From assembly GCF_902141855.1 (NCBI RefSeq), contig NZ_CABFVH010000023.1, positions 23,337 to 87,336 on the forward strand: 64,000 bases of DNA, written 5' to 3'. Positions 59,569 through 64,000 of the stretch are shown here, piece by piece. How positions within the stretch are numbered: position 1 is the stretch's first letter; the number at the start of each line of letters is the position of its first letter. The notes beneath the pieces were generated by a model, which worked only from the letters and a program-made list of their open reading frames with translations, was not told where the DNA came from and did no database searches. The stretch is from Methylobacterium dankookense (lineage in GTDB: Bacteria; Pseudomonadota; Alphaproteobacteria; Rhizobiales; Beijerinckiaceae). Position numbers and translations under genes: made by a program.

Positions 59569-61650
59569 ATGCCCGAACCGAACGAGGTGGCCTGCGCGAT
59601 GGCGCGCGCCTTCGTCGAGGCGTTGCGGAAGGAAGCCGCGAGCCCGGATCCATCATGGTGCCTGGACGAAGCCGAGCTCGACGCGCTCGCGCTCGGCCGG
59701 CAGGAGGCATCACCCATGCCCAGGCTGGCCGCCGACGTCGTGGCCGCCGCGGTCATGCTGGGGCGCGCGTTCGCTCCGGCAGGACCTCCCGCGGCCGATG
59801 ACGGCTTCCCCGTCCTACTGGTGCGCGTATCCTCTCCGGATTGGGTGGAGCCGATGCGGTGCGTCGTGGGACCCTGCCTCCTCGGACTGGGATGGCGGGT
59901 TCGGGATGGCGAGGGCGGGCGCGGGGCCTGGAACGACCGCAGCCGGCGGGAGGTCGTCGTGTTCGCGCGTGACGGGGCCTCGCGCGAGCATAGGCCCGAC
60001 CGCGGCAACGAAACCGTCGGCGCGGCCGTGGTCGCCGGCGTCCCGCTCATCGGCGTCGCGTCGGATCCCGCCAGGACGCTGCCGCGCGACTTCCTGCGCG
60101 CCGTCGACCGGGAGGTTCTCGTCGCTCCGCTCGACGCCGAGGTTCTGAGCCTGGTGATCGAGGCGGTGACCGGCGAGGTTCCGCCCCTCGCCGCGCTCGG
60201 GGACTGCGTGGCGGTCCGAGCCGCCGCCGACCTTCGGCTCGGTATCCGCCCGGGTCGTGGAGCATCCGAGGCCCTGGAGCGCCTCGGGCGTTCGCGCCAG
60301 CGAGAGAGGAAGCGCACCGCGAACGCGCCCCGCCTTGAGGACACGCTCGGTCTCGGAGCCGCCCGGGATTGGGGCCTCGGTCTGGTGGCGGACCTACGGT
60401 CGTGGCAGGAAGGGATCATCCCGTTCGCGGCCTGTGAATCGGCCGTCCTCGTCAGCGGGCCGCCCGGCACGGGCAAGACACGGTTCGCGGCGGCCCTCGC
60501 CCGAAGCGCGAACCTACCGCTTCATCCGGGCTCCCTCGCGCAGTGGCAGGGCTCCCGTGACGGACATCTTGGCCATACCCTGGGCGCCATGCGGCAGTTC
60601 TTCGAGGAAGCGCGGCGGTCGCCTTGCGTGGTCCTGATCGACGAGCTCGACTCCTTTGGTGATAGGAATACTTTCTCAGAACATCATCGCGATTACTCCA
60701 GCCAGGTCGTCAACGCCCTCCTGGAACACCTCGACGGCGCCGTCGGCCGCGAAGGGGTCGTCGTCGTCGGCACGACCAACCATCCTTCGAGGATCGATCC
60801 TGCGATCTTGCGTTCGGGGCGGCTTGAACGGCACTTCCGGATCGAGCTTCCCGGTCTCGACGCGCTGACCGGCATGCTGGTCCAGTATCTCGGGACCGAC
60901 GCCGATGACCTCGACCTTGCGCCGGTGGTCCCGCTGCTGCGTGGCATGACGGGTGCCGACGTCGAGGCGCTGGTGCGGCGGGCGCGTGGCAGCGCGCGAC
61001 GGGCCGGCCGCACCCTCACGGTGGACGACATCCTGGCAGGCTCCTCGGATGGGACGCCGGCGCTCGGGGACGGGCTCCGGATGCGCGTCGCCGTCCACGA
61101 GGCCGGGCATGCGGTCGCGCTCCTGGCCAGCGGCGCGAGCGGACCGGTGACGCTATCCGTCGCCCCGACCGGCGGCCTGACCGAGCATGCGCTCGTCGAT
61201 GCCTACGGAGCCCTGACCGAGGGCGACTTCGAACGGTCCCTGGTGATGATCCTGTCGGGCCGCGCGGCCGAGGAGGTGCTCCTGGGCGACGTCTCCGCCG
61301 GCGCGGTCTCGGATCTCGCCGAGGCGACCCGATGCGCCGCGGCGATGGAGGCGTCGTGGGGGTTCTCGGCCGATTTCCCGCTGCTGTCCCTGGCCCCCGC
61401 CCAGGACATCGACCTGGCCCGGATGCCCTGGCTGATGCGCCCGGTCCTTGAGCGGCTCCGGCTGGCCTACGAGCGCGCGTGCGACCTCATGCGGACCGAG
61501 CGCCTCGCCCTCGAACGGATCGCGGAGGCCCTGTTCAGCACGGCCTACCTCGACGACGCGGCCACCCGGGCGTTGTTCTCGGGAAAGGCCGCCTCCCCCC
61601 GACGCCGCGCCGGTCCGGGCCGCGGTGCCCGCCGCACGCACGACACCTGA
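59569..61650 (+). CDS. Soluble FtsH-like AAA+ ATPase with M41-type peptidase domain
   Basis: A 693-residue protein with no membrane helix, unlike FtsH. Residues 1 to about 265 are an N-terminal domain of unknown fold. The AAA+ core has Walker A GPPGTGKT at 297-304, Walker B CVVLIDELDSFGD, sensor 1 VGTTNHPSRID and arginine finger RSGRLERHF. The peptidase part has the zinc motif HEAGH at 510-514 and the FtsH-like third-ligand region GRAAEEVLLGDVSAGAVSDL followed by AEATRCAAAMEASWGFS. Both ATPase and protease sites appear intact. It would unfold and degrade cytoplasmic protein substrates chosen by its own N-domain or by a neighbour. The next gene starts 12 bases later. Confidence 0.88.
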   Translation: MPEPNEVACAMARAFVEALRKEAASPDPSWCLDEAELDALALGRQEASPMPRLAADVVAAAVMLGRAFAPAGPPAADDGFPVLLVRVSSPDWVEPMRCVVGPCLLGLGWRVRDGEGGRGAWNDRSRREVVVFARDGASREHRPDRGNETVGAAVVAGVPLIGVASDPARTLPRDFLRAVDREVLVAPLDAEVLSLVIEAVTGEVPPLAALGDCVAVRAAADLRLGIRPGRGASEALERLGRSRQRERKRTANAPRLEDTLGLGAARDWGLGLVADLRSWQEGIIPFAACESAVLVSGPPGTGKTRFAAALARSANLPLHPGSLAQWQGSRDGHLGHTLGAMRQFFEEARRSPCVVLIDELDSFGDRNTFSEHHRDYSSQVVNALLEHLDGAVGREGVVVVGTTNHPSRIDPAILRSGRLERHFRIELPGLDALTGMLVQYLGTDADDLDLAPVVPLLRGMTGADVEALVRRARGSARRAGRTLTVDDILAGSSDGTPALGDGLRMRVAVHEAGHAVALLASGASGPVTLSVAPTGGLTEHALVDAYGALTEGDFERSLVMILSGRAAEEVLLGDVSAGAVSDLAEATRCAAAMEASWGFSADFPLLSLAPAQDIDLARMPWLMRPVLERLRLAYERACDLMRTERLALERIAEALFSTAYLDDAATRALFSGKAASPRRRAGPGRGARRTHDT

Positions 61651-61662
61651 AGTGGAGAGGCC

Positions 61663-62679
61663 ATGACGTCCTTCGTACGCCGACCGATTGCATGCCGGGA
61701 CCCGTCCGCGTCGCGCTCACCCGCCCGTCGCCCGCTCGCGGGACGGACGTTGTTCGACGCCGCCTCACCCGGGGCGGAGGCGCGCCCCGACACCATGCGA
61801 CATCCCTTGCGCCGCCGCGACTTCGACGAGGGCAGCCCGGACACGTTGATGATGCTCGACATCGAGACCGTTCCGGACCCGATCCTAACGCCCGCGGATT
61901 GGCCGGCCGACCGGTTTCCAAAAGCCATGTGGCATCAGGTCGTCGCCATCTCGGTGATCGAGGCGGGGGTCGGTCGCGACGCGGGCACGGGCGTCGAGAC
62001 CTACGAGTTGCGGTCCTGCCGCAGCGGCGGCGAACCGGGATGGGACGAGGCGCGTCTGCTGCGCGCCTTCTGGCGGCTCTTCGAGGGGGGACGGTACAGG
62101 CTCGTCACTTGGAACGGCAGGGCGTTCGACATGCCGGTGGTCCTCGCCCGCTCGTTGATGCACGGTCTCGCGGCCCCCGCATGGTTTCTTCGCGGAACGC
62201 GCTGGGCCAATTACGGGCAGCGCTACGCCCAGGACTGGCACCTCGACCTCATGGATGCGATCTCATCCTTCGGGGCGGCCTCGCGTCTCACCCTGGAGGA
62301 GGCTGCGGCGGCGGTCGGCGCACCGGGCAAGATGGGCGAGCATGGGTCCTGCGTCGCCGAATTGGTCGCGCGCGACGAAATCGGTCGGGTGCGGGACTAC
62401 TGCGAGACCGACGTGGCGAACCTCTACGTCATCTTCATGCGCTGGGCGCATCTGACGGGTAGGACGGATGCCGCGGGCCACGATGCAGCCGTGGAGGGAT
62501 TCCTGCGCTACCTCGATGCGGAGGGGCCGGCCCGCCCGCACTTGGCGGCCTTCGCGCGGGAATGGCGACGGACTGGAGCGCGCGCGCCGATGCATGTGGG
62601 TCGAACGACCGGGTCGGGTGCGGTGGTGGCTGGTCCGGACGCCTGTCACGGAGCGCGACGGAGCTCGCTCGGGGCCTGA
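61663..62679 (+). CDS. PolB-type predicted 3'-5' exonuclease
   Basis: A 338-residue protein. After a basic, disordered front of about 60 residues comes a DnaQ-like exonuclease fold of the PolB-exo2 type (COG3298). The catalytic acids are visible: MLDIETVP with Asp66 and Glu68, a second motif TWNGRAFDMP, a WHLDLMD stretch, and DYCETDVANLY. HQVVAISVIE and the MGEHG loop also fit the family. It should trim DNA or RNA 3' ends. GGAGAGG lies before ATG 61663. It is co-transcribed with the AAA+/M41 gene, an unusual pairing of a nuclease with a protease. Confidence 0.85.
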   Translation: MTSFVRRPIACRDPSASRSPARRPLAGRTLFDAASPGAEARPDTMRHPLRRRDFDEGSPDTLMMLDIETVPDPILTPADWPADRFPKAMWHQVVAISVIEAGVGRDAGTGVETYELRSCRSGGEPGWDEARLLRAFWRLFEGGRYRLVTWNGRAFDMPVVLARSLMHGLAAPAWFLRGTRWANYGQRYAQDWHLDLMDAISSFGAASRLTLEEAAAAVGAPGKMGEHGSCVAELVARDEIGRVRDYCETDVANLYVIFMRWAHLTGRTDAAGHDAAVEGFLRYLDAEGPARPHLAAFAREWRRTGARAPMHVGRTTGSGAVVAGPDACHGARRSSLGA

Positions 62680-62900
62680 GGGCCGGGTCGCGGGGTAGCC
62701 AATCCTGGGGATGCCCCATGAGCGGGCGGCGGGACGCAGGTCCCGCGCCCGGATCCGCCGGTCCGGCGTGAGACCGCGATAAAACCGGGCGTTAGCCATG
62801 AGTGAGACGAAGGCGTCGAAAGCCATCCGGGTAAATCGACCGTAATGGCTGGCATGCGAAGGATCGGGCCACGGCCAGCAAGCCCAGGGGGGAACAGCCG

Positions 62901-63917
62901 ATGACCCTGCCGCGCCTCTCGCGACCACTTGAACCCAGCCGCGCTTGGGTGGCGCTCGGGGTCCTGGCACCTATCGGCATGCTGATCGTGTCGGCGTCGA
63001 TGCTCCTCGATCTTCGTCGCGATGCCTGGGACAAGGCCGAGCAGACCTCCAGAAACCTCATGCAGGTCATCGAACGCGACATCGCCCGCAACGTCGAGAT
63101 CATCGACCTTTCGCTACGGGCAGTCGTCGACAACCTACGCGCGCCAGAGACCGCGGAAGCGAGCCCGAAGGCACGGCAGATGATCCTGTTCGACCGTGCG
63201 GCGAGCGCCAGGGACCTCGGCGTGATGCTGGTCCTGGACGAGAACGGCGACAGCATCCTAGACGCGTCGTCGTTGCCGGCTCGCAGGGTCAACAACGCCG
63301 ACCGGGAATACTTCAGGGCCCACAAGGCCAGCGCCGACCTTGGGCTGTACATCAGCAAGCCCCTCGTCTCGCGCCTGACCGGAGTCCCCATCGTCGTGCT
63401 GAGCCGGCGCATCGACAAGCCGGACGGCTCCTTCGGCGGGGTGGTCCTCGGCAGCCTGAAGCTCTCCTATTTCAGCCACCTGTTCGATCAGATCGGCCTC
63501 GGACAGGACGGCGCGATCAACCTCTACCTGCGTGAGGGTACGCGCATCGTGCGCCATCCCTACCGGGAGGCGGATATCGGCGTGAACCTCGCCGGCACGC
63601 CGAACTTCGATAGGTTCGTGCGCGACAGGGTCGGCGCATTCGTAGGGACCTCGGTACGCGACGGCGTTGAGCGCCACTACGCGTTCACCCAGGTCGGCGA
63701 CCTCCCGCTCGTGATCAACGTCGCCCTTTCGACGCGTGAGATCGAGGCTCAATGGCGGGCAAAGGCGCTCGGCATCGTCGGGGTCGTCGTGGTGTTGTGC
63801 GGCCTCACCGCGACCCTGTCGCTGCTGTTCGGGCGAGAGCTTCGCCGCCGGGCCGAGATGCATGCCGAAATGGCACGGCTCTCGCGGACCGACGCCCTGA
63901 CTGTCAAACAGCGTTGA
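62901..63917 (+). pseudogene. Cache-domain diguanylate cyclase cut before its GGDEF domain by an insertion sequence
   Basis: The 5' part is intact: a first helix (residues about 16-38), a periplasmic double-cache sensor (LRAVVDNLRAPETAEASPKA, NNADREYFRAHKASADLGLY, IVVLSRRIDKPDGSFGGVVL), a second helix (about 290-312) and a linker ending RLSRTDALT. In diguanylate cyclases this RTDALT is followed by GLANRR and the GGDEF domain. Here it is followed by VKQR and a stop. The switch occurs at position 63902, where an IS21-like end begins. The product would be a membrane sensor with no output domain. There is no sign that this end is repaired within the window. Confidence 0.85.
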
Positions 63918-64000
63918 ACATTGACCCTGGATCGGCGTCGAACTTTGACCCCCTGGATGGGTATGGCGGGACGCCCCTGATCAGCCCGGCGAAGGCGGGT
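63902..64000. mobile_element. Terminal end of an IS21-like insertion sequence (continues past the window)
   Basis: The end begins TGTCAAACAGCGTTGAACAT. It is followed by repeated near-copies of a GCGTTGAACATTGACCC / GCGTCGAACTTTGACCCC unit. IS21-family ends begin TGT and carry such multiple GAACTTTGACC-like repeats. The transposase genes (istA/istB) are not in the window, so the family is inferred from the end alone. It interrupts the diguanylate cyclase gene. Confidence 0.72.

Noticed and set aside
58896..59801. A 301-codon frame overlapping the helical-domain and AAA+ genes
   Set aside because: It spans two real genes in another frame, is almost wholly Arg/Gly/Ala, and has no ribosome site.
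62680..62900. A small regulatory gene between the exonuclease and the cyclase
   Set aside because: Only short frames without ribosome sites or domains are present; it is more likely the cyclase promoter region.

Overview
The window reads as a metal-resistance and accessory island from a high-GC alphaproteobacterium, most likely Methylobacterium/Methylorubrum or a close Hyphomicrobiales relative. This rests on the very high GC, dense overlapping genes, a Ros/MucR-type regulator, HisKA_2 and LOV kinases, a DUF6634-like protein, and copper, nickel and cobalt efflux clusters of the type these bacteria carry. Replicon (chromosome or megaplasmid) cannot be told from the sequence; no replication or partition genes are visible.

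Layout. 1-9040 (minus): a copper-type operon behind a MerR/CueR-like promoter: a CopZ-like HMA protein, a His/Cys-rich exported protein, an unusual fused RND adaptor, an HME-RND pump, two small exported proteins, a DUF305 protein and a P-type ATPase that runs off the left edge. 9057-10745: rcnA-rcnR with a G-tract operator shared with a divergent DUF1289 gene. 11431-13456: a CsoR/InrS-type sensor with its operator and an NreB-like MFS exporter. 13691-19838 (minus): a second CueR-type operon with a coupled leader peptide, a Met/Cys-rich protein, a small exported protein, CusB, CusA and a DUF411 protein. 19882-29314: three large sensor kinases, one a LOV photoreceptor hybrid. 29331-35316: a PAP2 phosphatase, three COG4705/DUF347 membrane proteins, a small exported protein and a two-component system. 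35645-43656: a zinc-less MucR-like regulator, a MipA/OmpV operon, two more two-component systems, two PepSY proteins and two tiny membrane proteins. 43798-54094: a TonB receptor, a CzcA/CnrA-type RND pump with its adaptor, and a fifth OmpR-type pair. 54109-54456 is a decayed VIT/CCC1 transporter.

54526-62679 is the most unusual part. A divergent XRE repressor gene faces a set of genes carrying two nearly identical sigma-70 promoters, each with the same 15-bp palindrome (TATACC-ACA-GGTATA) overlapping the -10 box. The genes encode a ParA-like protein without a Walker A lysine joined to a DUF6634-like tail; a helical domain fused in frame to an intact metallophosphoesterase; a second phosphoesterase whose metal ligands are nearly all gone; a stand-alone copy of the helical domain; a soluble FtsH-like AAA+/M41 protease; and a PolB-type 3'-5' exonuclease. 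This looks like a coherent, regulated and possibly undescribed module.

The right end holds a cache-domain diguanylate cyclase gene cut just before its GGDEF domain by the end of an IS21-like insertion sequence that continues beyond the window.

Together the genes would take up metals across the outer membrane (TonB receptor), sense copper, nickel and cobalt (CueR-like, RcnR, CsoR-type and OmpR-type systems), and export them from the cytoplasm (P-type ATPase, RcnA, NreB) and periplasm (three RND systems). All functional calls come from motif reading without database searches.
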